In this document: in pieces, positions 1 to 8,124 of the stretch
Numbering within the stretch: position 1 is the first letter of the stretch
Layout: every line of letters starts with the position of its first letter
NCBI GenBank assembly: GCA_019639235.1
Contig: JAHBSG010000006.1
Coordinates: 118,815 to 182,814 of the forward strand
Length of the DNA stretch: 64,000 bases
Direction: 5' to 3'
Origin: Acidobacteriota bacterium
GTDB taxonomy: Bacteria > Acidobacteriota > Blastocatellia > Pyrinomonadales > Pyrinomonadaceae
The notes under the pieces: model-generated
What the model was told of the DNA's origin: nothing
Database searches by the model: none
The model's input: the letters and a program-made list of their open reading frames with translations, nothing else
Position numbers and translations under genes: made by a program

Positions 1-667
1 CCAGGTTGATGATCACGTCGTTGGAGGTGAAGATGGCACTCGCCTGCATGTGCGCCTCGTTGCTCTTGGATTTTTGCAGCAGATAAAGGCAGAACCCGTT
101 CGCGACGAGAGCGAGGATCGAAACGACGATCATCGTCCCGGAGTCCGGCATCTCCTCGACGCCCAGGAATCTGCGGACGACCTCCACGAAACCGACGATG
201 GCGAGCGCGAGTTGGAAATAGCCGGCGAGCGTGGCGATCCGCCGTTTACGCGATAAAGTAGCGCCGACCGCGAACAGGCTGATGCCGTAAACGAAAGCGT
301 CGGCGAGCATGTCGAGGCTGTCGGCGACCAGGCCCATCGAACCGGAGATCAAGCCGGTCGTCATCTCGATCGCGAAAAATCCGAAGTTGATCGCGAGGAC
401 GGTCCAAAGCAATTTCCGCTGTTTCGCGGGTTCTTCGAATCGGGTCTCTTCCGATCGCTCCGTGCTGACGCGGGCTCCGCCCAAATTCAGATCCGCGATC
501 GACCTTTCGATCGCCTCCAGCCGCCCTTCGTGATGCACGGTCAGGCGCCGCTGCGGGATGTCGAATGCGAGGTGCTTTATCTCGGCGATCTCGTCGAGCC
601 TAAGCCTGATCAGATTCTCTTCGGACGGGCAATCCATCTGCGAAATTTCAAACACCGATTTTTCCAT
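1..667 (-). CDS. Cation diffusion facilitator with N-terminal HMA-like domain (partial)
   Basis: The 3' end lies beyond base 1; 222 residues are visible from an ATG at 667. Residues 1-70 look like a heavy-metal-associated fold in which the usual CxxC is reduced to one Cys (QMDCPSEE). Membrane segments follow, with the CDF metal-site signature in the second helix (VADSLDMLADA). The family exports divalent metals (Zn, Co, Cd, Fe) by proton antiport at the inner membrane. The gene is the last visible member of the ArsR-methyltransferase-CDF operon, 13 bases after the methyltransferase, and is presumably controlled by the metal sensor that starts the operon. The C-terminal cytoplasmic domain cannot be judged because of the window edge. 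Confidence 0.85.
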   Translation of the reverse strand, partial: MEKSVFEISQMDCPSEENLIRLRLDEIAEIKHLAFDIPQRRLTVHHEGRLEAIERSIADLNLGGARVSTERSEETRFEEPAKQRKLLWTVLAINFGFFAIEMTTGLISGSMGLVADSLDMLADAFVYGISLFAVGATLSRKRRIATLAGYFQLALAIVGFVEVVRRFLGVEEMPDSGTMIVVSILALVANGFCLYLLQKSKSNEAHMQASAIFTSNDVIINL

Positions 668-680
668 ACGCTCGCTATCT

Positions 681-1340
681 CTAAACGGATCGGTGCAGCC
701 GCAGCGTCCCGAAGACCGTGCTGAACCGATCGGTTTCCACGATCGACGTGAATCCGGCCTCCTCCATCATTCCAGGCAGTTTCCCCGCGCAGCTGTCCCT
801 CGTGGTCGCGCCGTCGAGCCACCGCACCGGCATAGAAGCGAGGCTCATCGCCGAGTTCGATGGCTGGCCCCAATCGGCGACGTGCAACGTGCCGCCGCCG
901 CCCAAAACGCCCCGGACCTCGAGGAGCGTCTTCCGCTTGTTTTCGGGTGTAAGGTGATGGAAGAACAGGCTCGAGACGACGGAATCGAAATACCCATCCG
1001 GGTACGGCAACGCGGTCGAAAACGCCTCGGTGAAATTTATCTCCGTGCCGGTCGACGAAGCTTTTCCGCGAGCGATCCGGAGAATCTTCGAGTCGCCGTC
1101 CAAACCATGAACGGTGGCGGCCGGGAACCTCCGCTTGATCGCGATCGTCAGCGTCCCGGTGCCGCAGGCGAGATCGAGCAGTCGGCCATCCGGCGGGATT
1201 TCGATCCGTCCGACGAGCCGTTCTTTGAACACCTTCTCGCGCGTCGTGAGTTTCACCGCCAAGTCGTAAAACGGCGTGAGAAAGTCGAAACTCAACGCGG
1301 GGACGTACCTGTCCTCCGTCTGGGGCTTCATCCTCGTCAC
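681..1340 (-). CDS. Class I SAM-dependent methyltransferase
   Basis: 219 residues with a Rossmann-type SAM-binding motif I (LLDLACGTGT, about residues 53-62), an acidic end of strand 2 (HGLDGD) and a motif resembling post I/II (YFDSVVSSLFFHHL). This is the UbiE/Methyltransf_11 type. The start overlaps the stop of the ArsR gene by four bases (ATGA), so the two are translationally coupled. The substrate is unknown. Its place between a metal-sensing repressor and a CDF exporter suggests a role in metal or metalloid detoxification, but no arsenite-methyltransferase cysteine set is visible, so ArsM is not supported. Confidence 0.8.
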   Translation of the reverse strand: MTRMKPQTEDRYVPALSFDFLTPFYDLAVKLTTREKVFKERLVGRIEIPPDGRLLDLACGTGTLTIAIKRRFPAATVHGLDGDSKILRIARGKASSTGTEINFTEAFSTALPYPDGYFDSVVSSLFFHHLTPENKRKTLLEVRGVLGGGGTLHVADWGQPSNSAMSLASMPVRWLDGATTRDSCAGKLPGMMEEAGFTSIVETDRFSTVFGTLRLHRSV

Positions 1341-1714
1341 CGCTTCTCCTCAACATGCCCGAACCCGACTTCCAGCAATTCGGCGATGTGATCGTCGTCG
1401 AGGGCGTAATAGGCGATTTTCCCCTCCTTGCGGAACCGGACCAGCTTCATCTGCCGCAGCGTCCGCAGAGAATGCGACACGGCGGACTGCGACACGCCGA
1501 GCAGGTTGGCGATGTCGCACACGCACAGCTCCTCCCGGGAGAGCGCGAACGCGATCCTTATCCGCGTCGGGTCGCCAAGGACCCTGAATGTCTCGGCGAG
1601 AGAGGTGATCGCCTCGACGGACTTCATTGCCCTTCGAACCCTCTTTACTTTCCTTTCGTCGATGAAATCGATCTCGCATTCGGCGGCCGGCCTTCGAGTC
1701 TTTTTGTCATCCAT
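1337..1714 (-). CDS. CadC/CmtR-like ArsR-family metal-sensing repressor
   Basis: 125 residues. Winged-helix ArsR fold with the family motif ELCVCDIANLLG (Cys64 and Cys66 in the alpha-3 metal site) and the recognition segment SQSAVSHSLRTL. The N-terminus carries a Cys in a CEIDFIDERKV context, resembling the extension that supplies extra thiol ligands in CadC. The end has a DDDHIAELLEVGFGHVEE stretch like the alpha-5 His/Asp zinc site of CadC/SmtB/CzrA. Family members release their operator when they bind Cd, Zn, Pb or Co. It is first in an operon with a methyltransferase and a CDF exporter, behind a palindrome at 1738-1753 that fits an autoregulatory operator. Confidence 0.9.
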   Translation of the reverse strand: MDDKKTRRPAAECEIDFIDERKVKRVRRAMKSVEAITSLAETFRVLGDPTRIRIAFALSREELCVCDIANLLGVSQSAVSHSLRTLRQMKLVRFRKEGKIAYYALDDDHIAELLEVGFGHVEEKR

Positions 1715-1737
1715 AGAGTTTCATTACGCACGCTTAC

Positions 1738-1787
1738 ATGAACACACGTTCATATATCGTTGTATAATAAGCCCGCGAAAACGTCAA
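1738..1787 (-). promoter_or_regulatory. Promoter and ArsR/SmtB-type operator of the metal-sensor operon
   Basis: On the minus strand TTGACG (1782-1787) and TATACA (1761-1766) form a plausible sigma-70 promoter. Just downstream, 1738-1753 is an exact inverted repeat (ATGAAC, four bases, GTTCAT). This matches the TGAA-N6-TTCA type bound by SmtB/ZiaR/CadC repressors. It lies 24 bases upstream of the ArsR start and overlaps the expected transcription start, a classic repression position. The spacer is slightly short (15 bases), so the exact -10 is uncertain. Confidence 0.7.
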
Positions 1788-1790
1788 GTC

Positions 1791-2426
1791 CTAACGATCG
1801 CAAGAAGATTTAATTGGGGCAGTCCGAAGTTCCGCGGTGGCGTCCGAAAACACGCGGAAGGCCGAGCTCAGGAACAGCCCGACCAGAGCAAGGGCGAGGA
1901 TTATGTCCGGCCAGCCCGACTGGGTGAACCACACGGCCCCGGCCGCGAGGAAGACCGAGACGTTCGAGGCGATGTCGTTGCGTGAGCATTCCCAAACGGA
2001 ACTCATGTTCACGTCGTCCGTTCGGTGACGCGTGAGCAGGAAGAGGCAAATCGAGTTCCCGGCGAGTACGAATAGACTGACTACGCCCATTATCTCGAAA
2101 ATCGGGACCGCCGGGACGAGAAGCTTGTAGATCACCTGCCCGAGCACGACCAAGGCGGCGATCAGGATCAAAGCCCCCTTGACGAATGCGACCAGTGCCT
2201 TGGCCCGCGAAGATTTGTAAACCGCGTAGAGGCTCAGGCCGTACGTCGCCGCGTCGCCCAGATTGTCGAGCGAGTCGGACAAGAGCGAACTCGAACCCGC
2301 GTAGATGCCCGCCCCGATCCCAGCCGCGAACATGGCGACATTGATCGCCAGCACGATCTTCAACGTCGAGCTCTGCTTCTCGCGAAGCCCCGCAGCGACG
2401 TCATCCCTTTCGCAACAATAGCCCAT
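1791..2426 (-). CDS. Short CDF-type cation transporter (membrane domain only)
   Basis: About 211 residues from an ATG at 2426, which has GGAG ten bases upstream; an ATG at 2444 is possible. Six hydrophobic segments are visible. The second helix has the CDF-like signature SDSLDNLGDA, and helix five has ECSRNDIASN in place of the usual HxxxD. The C-terminal cytoplasmic dimerisation domain of standard CDF proteins is absent. This short type is commonly found beside czcD genes. It follows czcD with a 23-base gap and is the last gene of the czc operon. Divalent metal export is the likely role; the altered helix-five site could change metal choice. Confidence 0.75.
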   Translation of the reverse strand: MGYCCERDDVAAGLREKQSSTLKIVLAINVAMFAAGIGAGIYAGSSSLLSDSLDNLGDAATYGLSLYAVYKSSRAKALVAFVKGALILIAALVVLGQVIYKLLVPAVPIFEIMGVVSLFVLAGNSICLFLLTRHRTDDVNMSSVWECSRNDIASNVSVFLAAGAVWFTQSGWPDIILALALVGLFLSSAFRVFSDATAELRTAPIKSSCDR

Positions 2427-2449
2427 ATCCAAACCACTCCACATCCAAA

Positions 2450-3340
2450 TCAAAGATGTGTTTCGTGCTCCGCGAAGCCCCGGCACTCCGTCTGCACGGT
2501 GACGTGCGAGATCTTGAACTCCTCCGTGCAGTGCTCGTGCACGCGTTCCAGGACGAGGTCGTGCTGGTCGTCCGACTCGATGACCGCGTGCACGCTCATC
2601 GCGTTTACCCCGGAGGTCAAACTCCAGACGTGCAGATCGTGGACGCCCGCGACGCCCTCGATCTGCGACAAACTCTCGCGCAAAGCGGCGATGTTCACGT
2701 CCGCCGGGGTCCCTTCGATCAGGACTCCGACCGCGTCTTTGAGCAACGCCCACGTGCGCGGCAAAATGAACAGCCCGATCCCCGCCGAGATGATCGGGTC
2801 GGCGTAATACCAGCCGGTCGTCAGCATGATCACGCCGGCCGCAATCACGCCGATGGAGGTCAGCATATCCGACAGCACCTCGAAATACGCGCCCTTCATA
2901 TTGAGGCTTTCTTTCGAACCGGCACGGAGGATGTACATCCCGATGATGTTGATGATCAACCCGACGCATGCTACGCCGAGCATGGCCGCGCTTTCGACCT
3001 CCGGCGGGTTTTTGAAACGCTGGTATGCCTCATACAAGATGTAGAGCGAGATCAGGATCAGCACGACCGCGTTCGTCAGGGCCGCGAGGATCTCCACGCG
3101 GTAGTACCCGTAGGTTCGCTCCGGGGATGCGGGCTTCTCCGCGAACCGGATCGCGAGCAGAGCTAGGCCGACACCGGCGACGTCGGTCAGCATGTGACCT
3201 GCATCGGCCAGGAGCGCCAGACTCCCCGTCCACAAGCCGCCAACAACCTCCACGATCAAGTAGAAAGAGGTGAGCCCGAAGACGACCGCCAAACTTCTCT
3301 TGTTGCGCGATGATGCGCTTTGCACGTGCCCGTGTCCCAT
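2450..3340 (-). CDS. czcD: CzcD-type cation diffusion facilitator
   Basis: 296 residues, normal family length. A short His-containing N-terminus (MGHGH) is followed by six membrane segments. Helix two carries ADAGHMLTD (HxxxD). Helix five has GAYFEVLSD, the E-for-H variant also seen in Cupriavidus-type CzcD. The C-terminal ferredoxin-like cytoplasmic domain begins near LIEGTPADV and includes HDLHVWSLTSG and HVTVQTE. The protein exports Zn, Co or Cd from the cytoplasm to the periplasm, feeding the CzcCBA pump encoded upstream in the same operon. Confidence 0.9.
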   Translation of the reverse strand: MGHGHVQSASSRNKRSLAVVFGLTSFYLIVEVVGGLWTGSLALLADAGHMLTDVAGVGLALLAIRFAEKPASPERTYGYYRVEILAALTNAVVLILISLYILYEAYQRFKNPPEVESAAMLGVACVGLIINIIGMYILRAGSKESLNMKGAYFEVLSDMLTSIGVIAAGVIMLTTGWYYADPIISAGIGLFILPRTWALLKDAVGVLIEGTPADVNIAALRESLSQIEGVAGVHDLHVWSLTSGVNAMSVHAVIESDDQHDLVLERVHEHCTEEFKISHVTVQTECRGFAEHETHL

Positions 3341-3345
3341 AAAGA

Positions 3346-3549
3346 TTACATACCGAGTTGAACCTCGGCCAGCGGCTTCGAATCGTCCCCAGTAGTCTTG
3401 GTTTTCATCGTTCCCTCTTCACGCCGGTCGCGGCGGTGCCACCAAAAGGCGAACACGAATAGCAACAACATCAGGAGGTGAGATCCCACCAAAAGCACGA
3501 TGATCGGATGCTCAACGAGCTAATGGTACAGACTGACTTCTTTTTCCAT
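3346..3549 (-). pseudogene. Small single-pass membrane ORF interrupted by an in-frame TAG
   Basis: An ATG at 3549 with GAGG seven bases upstream opens a 67-codon frame that ends just before czcD. Codon 10 is TAG. After it the frame encodes one clear membrane helix (IIVLLVGSHLLMLLLFVFAF) and a basic tail (WWHRRDRREE). A single-base change from TGG would explain the stop. This could be a recently broken small pump-associated membrane peptide, a gene that starts at a codon after the TAG, or a sequencing error. Nothing else covers these 200 bases between the PII-like gene and czcD. Confidence 0.45.
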
Positions 3550-3581
3550 AGTTTGACCTCAAAACATATTCATCGAAATGT

Positions 3582-3881
3582 TCAGATGTGGAAACCGCTT
3601 TCGATGGGCAGAACCACAACGATCCCGTCGCCCCTTCGCCCGGTGTGGCCGCACTCGCGCAACACCGCAACAATCCTTTCTACCATATCCTCATTTGCGA
3701 CGATCTTGATCTGCTTCGTCGACTTCATCGGATTGACTTCCATCGGGTGTCCACTAACCGCTCGACGACCGAAACCTTCCGCATCCGAGATCGTGATTCC
3801 CGGAAAATTCTCGATCTCCTCAAGCCCACCGATGATCCGATCGATCATTGAAGGCCGCACCGCCGCGAATATCAGTTTCAT
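3582..3881 (-). CDS. PII-like metal-operon protein
   Basis: 99 residues with the ferredoxin-like PII layout: a first strand MKLIFAAVRPSMID, a GFGRRAVSGHP segment at the base of the T-loop and the B-loop-like TGRRGDGIVVVLP. The T-loop is short and lacks the uridylylated Tyr, so it is not GlnB/GlnK. PII-like proteins of this kind are often encoded beside CzcA/CusA pumps and are thought to sense a ligand or metal and gate transport. Its start overlaps the stop of czcA by four bases, so they are coupled. Confidence 0.75.
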   Translation of the reverse strand: MKLIFAAVRPSMIDRIIGGLEEIENFPGITISDAEGFGRRAVSGHPMEVNPMKSTKQIKIVANEDMVERIVAVLRECGHTGRRGDGIVVVLPIESGFHI

Positions 3882-6800
3882 AGTTCATTGTCTCCTGAAA
3901 TCTCGAGATCCTCATCGCGCTCGACCCATCCGTAAAGCGTCGGGAGGATCAGCAGGGTCAGCAGCGTCGACGTGATCAAACCGCCGATCACCACCGTCGC
4001 GAGCGGCCGCTGCACCTCCGCCCCCGCACTCGTCGCGATCGCCATCGGGATGAACCCAAGGCTGGCGACCAGGGCGGTCATCAGTACCGGCCGGAGCCGG
4101 GTGATCGCGCCCTCGCGAACCGCGTCGGCGAGGCTCTTGCCCTGCTCGCGGAGCTGGTTGATGAAGCTCACCATCACGACGCCGTTCAGCACCGCGACGC
4201 CGAAGAGGGCGATGAACCCGACCCCCGCGGAGATCGAGAACGGCATCCCCCGCAGAGCCAGGGCCACGACCCCGCCGACGATCGCGAACGGGATTCCCGT
4301 GTAGATCAGCAGTGCTTGCTTGATCGAGTTGAAGGTCGTGTACAAGAGCACGAAGATCAGGAACAACGCTATCGGCACGACGATCAGGAGTCTTTGTGAC
4401 GCCCGCTGAAGGTTCTCGAACGTGCCGCCCCATTTCAAGTAATAGCCCGGCGGGAGCTGCACCTCCCGGGCGATCTTCGCCTGGGCCTCCTCCACGAACG
4501 AGCCGATGTCGCGCCCGCGGACGTTCAGCTCAACCCCGATGCGGCGGCGCGTGTCCTCGCGGGTGATCTGGGCCGCGTCCTCGACGAGCTGGATGTCAGC
4601 GACCTGCGAGAGCGGCACGCGCGAGCCGTTCGGGGCGGTCAGGAGTAGATTGCGGATCGCGTCGACATTCTTGCCCGATTCCTCGTCGAGCCGGACGACG
4701 AGGTTGAAGCGCTGCTCCCCCTCGTAAACCTGCCCCGCGTCCTTGCCGGCGACGACCGATTCCACTAAATCGTTGACATCTTCGACGTTGAGGCCGTAGC
4801 GTGCGATCGCGGCTCGGTCCGGTTTGATCTGCAGCTGCGGTAGGCCGCTCGTCGCTTCCGCCTTCACATCCTCCGCTCCCTGAACGGTCTGCACGGACTT
4901 CACGATCTCGTCGGCTTTCTCCTTCAAAACTTTTAGGTCGTCGCCGTAAAGCTTGATCGCGACGTCGGATCGCACACCGGAGATCAGCTCCGCGACGCGC
5001 AGCTCGATCGGCTGCGAGAAGCTAGCCATCGCGCCCGGGACCCGCTCCTCTAGCGCCTTCGACATCTTTTCGACCAGTTCGGTCTTGTCGTTCGTGGTGG
5101 TCCACTCTTCCGGCGGCTTCAACGCCACGTAGAGGTCGGAGAAGTCCACGCTCATCGGGTCGGTCGCGACCTCCGCCCGTCCCGTTTTCGAGATCACGGT
5201 TTTCACTTCCGGGAACTCCATCAGCACCTTTTCCACCTCGGTCGTGTTGCGGACGGATTCCTCCAGTGATACGCTCGGGAGCCGCTGCACTTGGACGGCG
5301 ATATCGCCCTCGTCGAGCCGCGGGATGAACTCCGAACCGAGGTATGGGAAGATCGCCCCGCTGATCGCCACCAGCCCGACCGCGAGGGCGAGCGCTTGCG
5401 CCCGGTAGCGGCCGACGAAATCGAACGCCGGGATGTACGCCTTTTTCGCCCAGCGGATCAGGAAACTTTCCTTCTCCGACACCTTCCCGCTCAGCACCAG
5501 CGTCATCATCGTGGGCACGTACGTCAGCGACAGCAGCAGCGAACCGACGAGGGCGAAGACGACCGTGAGGGCCATCGGGACGAACATCTTCCCCTCGATC
5601 CCTCGGAGGCTCAGGATCGGCAGGTACACGATCGCGATGATCGCGACCGCGAACACCACCGGCCGGGCGACCTCGAGGCAGGATTCGAGGATGGTGCGCT
5701 GCGGGTTTTCGTGATGGCCCAGAGTTTCCGCCTCGTGCTGGGCCTCGGCCCTCCGCCGGATGGTGTTTTCCACCATCACGACGGCCCCGTCCACGATCAG
5801 CCCGAAGTCCAGAGCCCCAAGACTCATCAGATTCCCGGACACGTTGAACACCCGCATCAGGATCGCCGCGAACAGCATCGAGAGCGGGATGATCGTCGCG
5901 ACGAGCAGCGCCCCGCGCCAATCCCCGAGCAGGAGCATCAGCACCACGATCACGAGGATCGCCCCTTCGATCAGGTTCTTCTCGACGGTGGCGATCGCCC
6001 GGTCGATCAGCTGGGTGCGGTCGTAGAACGGGGAAAGTTCCACGCCCGCCGGCAACGACTTCTTCACCTCCTCGACGCGGCTTTTGACGTTCTCTACAAC
6101 CGTGCGCGAGTTCTCGCCTTTTAGCATCAGGACGATCCCCGCGACGATCTCGCCCTTGCCGTCCGCCGTCACGGCGCCCTGCCGAACGGTCGAACCCTCG
6201 ACGATCTCCCCGACGTTCTTCACGTAAACCGGTACGCCCTCGGGTCCGGTCTTCACGACGATGTTGCCGATGTCTTCCGGGTTCTCAACGAGCCCGAGAC
6301 CGCGAAGCAGATACTGCTCCGCACCTTTTTGTATATAGGCCCCACCGACGTTGGCGTTGTTGCGACTCACCGCCTCGAAGACGTCCCGCATCGTCAGGCC
6401 GTACGACTGCAGCTTTGCGGGCTCCAGGCGTACCTGATATTGCTTTTCGTACCCCCCGAAACTGTTGATCTCCGTCGCACCGGGGACGCCGAGAAGCTGC
6501 CGCCTCACGTTCCAGTCCTGCACGGTGCGCAGGGCCTTCGCGTCGTAGCTGCCGTCGGGCGATTTGAGCTCGTACTGGTAGATCTCGCCCAGCCCCGTCG
6601 AGATCGGCCCCATCTCCGGCGAGCCGATAGACTCGGGGATCTGTTCGCGGGCCTGTGCGAGCCGTTCCAATACCAGCTGTCTGGCGAAGTAAGTGTCTAC
6701 GGATTCGTCGAACACCACCGTCACCGCCGAAAGCCCGAATTTCGAGACCGAGCGGATCTCCTCGATGTCCGGGAGCCCCGACATCGCCACCTCGACCGGG

Positions 6801-7000
6801 AAAGTCACCTGCCGTTCCATCTCCAGCGGCGCGAGAGACGGGGCGGCCGTAAGCACCTGCACCTGCACATTTGTCACGTCCGGTACGGCGTCGATCGGCA
6901 GGTTTATCAAGCTGTAAGCGCCGGCCGCGGACATGATCGCGACGAGCAATATGACGATCAATCGGTTCTCGACCGAGAATCGGATAAGAGCGTTTATCAT
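3878..7000 (-). CDS. czcA: CzcA-type heavy-metal RND efflux pump, inner-membrane subunit
   Basis: 1040 residues, the normal size for HME-RND pumps. It starts with INALIRFSVENRLIVILLVA (first membrane helix). Two large periplasmic loops and 12 membrane helices can be followed. The helix-four signature is DFGLIVDGAVVMVEN at residues 398-412. That is the HME1 class (DFGxxxDGAxxxxEN), associated with Zn, Co and Cd rather than the monovalent Cu/Ag CusA class. It takes metal from the periplasm and inner membrane and, with the adaptor at 8125-9690 and the outer-membrane factor at 9703-11112, exports it out of the cell. Confidence 0.95.
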   Translation of the reverse strand: MINALIRFSVENRLIVILLVAIMSAAGAYSLINLPIDAVPDVTNVQVQVLTAAPSLAPLEMERQVTFPVEVAMSGLPDIEEIRSVSKFGLSAVTVVFDESVDTYFARQLVLERLAQAREQIPESIGSPEMGPISTGLGEIYQYELKSPDGSYDAKALRTVQDWNVRRQLLGVPGATEINSFGGYEKQYQVRLEPAKLQSYGLTMRDVFEAVSRNNANVGGAYIQKGAEQYLLRGLGLVENPEDIGNIVVKTGPEGVPVYVKNVGEIVEGSTVRQGAVTADGKGEIVAGIVLMLKGENSRTVVENVKSRVEEVKKSLPAGVELSPFYDRTQLIDRAIATVEKNLIEGAILVIVVLMLLLGDWRGALLVATIIPLSMLFAAILMRVFNVSGNLMSLGALDFGLIVDGAVVMVENTIRRRAEAQHEAETLGHHENPQRTILESCLEVARPVVFAVAIIAIVYLPILSLRGIEGKMFVPMALTVVFALVGSLLLSLTYVPTMMTLVLSGKVSEKESFLIRWAKKAYIPAFDFVGRYRAQALALAVGLVAISGAIFPYLGSEFIPRLDEGDIAVQVQRLPSVSLEESVRNTTEVEKVLMEFPEVKTVISKTGRAEVATDPMSVDFSDLYVALKPPEEWTTTNDKTELVEKMSKALEERVPGAMASFSQPIELRVAELISGVRSDVAIKLYGDDLKVLKEKADEIVKSVQTVQGAEDVKAEATSGLPQLQIKPDRAAIARYGLNVEDVNDLVESVVAGKDAGQVYEGEQRFNLVVRLDEESGKNVDAIRNLLLTAPNGSRVPLSQVADIQLVEDAAQITREDTRRRIGVELNVRGRDIGSFVEEAQAKIAREVQLPPGYYLKWGGTFENLQRASQRLLIVVPIALFLIFVLLYTTFNSIKQALLIYTGIPFAIVGGVVALALRGMPFSISAGVGFIALFGVAVLNGVVMVSFINQLREQGKSLADAVREGAITRLRPVLMTALVASLGFIPMAIATSAGAEVQRPLATVVIGGLITSTLLTLLILPTLYGWVERDEDLEISGDNEL

Positions 7001-7110
7001 AGGAACCTATATTGCGGACTTCGAAAACGATGTATTCCGCGCCGACCGAGACAAATGTCCGCGATACTCGGTGTGGGGCGCTGGTACAGCCTCCAAACGA
7101 AAATCCGATC

Positions 7111-8106
7111 TCATCGAGTTTCTCGCTTCCACGGGTACCTGCCGCGGAGAAGGTTTGAGAAACTCGCCGTCGGGGTCAATAGACTACGAAGGACTTTCAC
7201 CCGTGTGGTGACCCCGTTGGATTTGCGCTCGATCCAGTTCTTAAGGATGTACTTATCGACTATGTCCTCTTCGACGACGATGGCGGTGCCCACGACCGGG
7301 GTGAGGACGAGGTCCGTCCATGCCGCCGTGCTGTGCCCGTTTTTCTGTCTCAAACCTACGTTACCGATCGTCGCCTCGCTGATCGGACCAAATTCAAATT
7401 GTGTGCTCCATACCGTAGACCAGGCGAGGGCTTTGAAACGGCTTTTCCAGTATTCCCTTGATTTGCCGAATTCCTGTCGTTTCGCGCGGTCGCTGTTGTT
7501 TATAAAGATCCACCCTGTCACGCTCCCCTGAAGCGGGTGAGCGAAATTGTTCGTGAATGGGCTGTCGCCATCATTCCAACCCCGAAGGTTCTTTATGGAG
7601 TTGCCCCAATCGCGAAAGAATGGCCCGTCCAGTTCGCGATACGTCTTCTTCTGAAACAGACGTACGCCGTGCTTGATTCCGAGGAAAAGTGACGACTGAG
7701 CCAGTGCGGGCTTCCAATGAAATTTCTCATCATTATCATCATCGGGCGCAGACTTTGTATCCACCTTGTCGAGCCCAGCTTCCCCTTCCGGCCATTTTCT
7801 TTTTTCGGCTAAATTTACCTCGCCCAAAAACGAGGGGTTTACGATTCGGGGAAAGTGCAACCGCCGCGAGGTCGGAACCTCGCCTTGAGCCACCCCCGAC
7901 CGATGCGGCGCGTCCTTTGGCGCCTCATCGTTCGGAGCGTTTGGCGATGGTTGATTTCGATCTGGAAGTTGAACTCTCGCCTCGCTGACTTCAGCCGTCT
8001 GCCCGACGATCGGCGATGTCGATGCGGCAAACAACAATCCAACAAGCATGGCAGTGATACCAAGCGAGGTTAGGGCGGAGGATGCTCGAGAGCTATTGTC
8101 AATCAT
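7111..8106 (-). CDS. Secreted DUF3943-like envelope protein
   Basis: 331 residues with an N-terminal hydrophobic segment and a likely signal cleavage near VGQTA. The first third after it is low-complexity and charged. The conserved part (about 150-310) contains TNNFAHPLQGSVTGW, AWSTVWSTQFEFGPIS and WTDLVLTPVVGTAIV, which resembles the DUF3943 pattern. Those proteins are predicted to sit at the outer membrane; function is unknown. It lies between the czcB and czcA genes, so it is probably made with the pump and may help place it in the envelope. The domain match is from memory. Confidence 0.6.
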   Translation of the reverse strand: MIDNSSRASSALTSLGITAMLVGLLFAASTSPIVGQTAEVSEARVQLPDRNQPSPNAPNDEAPKDAPHRSGVAQGEVPTSRRLHFPRIVNPSFLGEVNLAEKRKWPEGEAGLDKVDTKSAPDDDNDEKFHWKPALAQSSLFLGIKHGVRLFQKKTYRELDGPFFRDWGNSIKNLRGWNDGDSPFTNNFAHPLQGSVTGWIFINNSDRAKRQEFGKSREYWKSRFKALAWSTVWSTQFEFGPISEATIGNVGLRQKNGHSTAAWTDLVLTPVVGTAIVVEEDIVDKYILKNWIERKSNGVTTRVKVLRSLLTPTASFSNLLRGRYPWKRETR

Positions 8107-8124
8107 AATCGGTTGCTCTTACGA

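Noticed and set aside
558..1391. Long plus-strand ORFs opposite the methyltransferase and other czc genes
   Set aside because: They are frame shadows in GC-rich coding DNA, lack ribosome-binding sites and encode Arg/Ser-rich sequence without domains.
1791..2969. A 392-residue reading of the short CDF gene
   Set aside because: The first 180 residues overlap czcD out of frame and are shadow sequence; the real protein starts at 2426 or 2444.
3878..7000. Call as CusA (Cu/Ag pump)
   Set aside because: The helix-four motif DFGLIVDGAVVMVEN is the HME1 class for Zn/Co/Cd, and no CusF or Met-rich protein is nearby.
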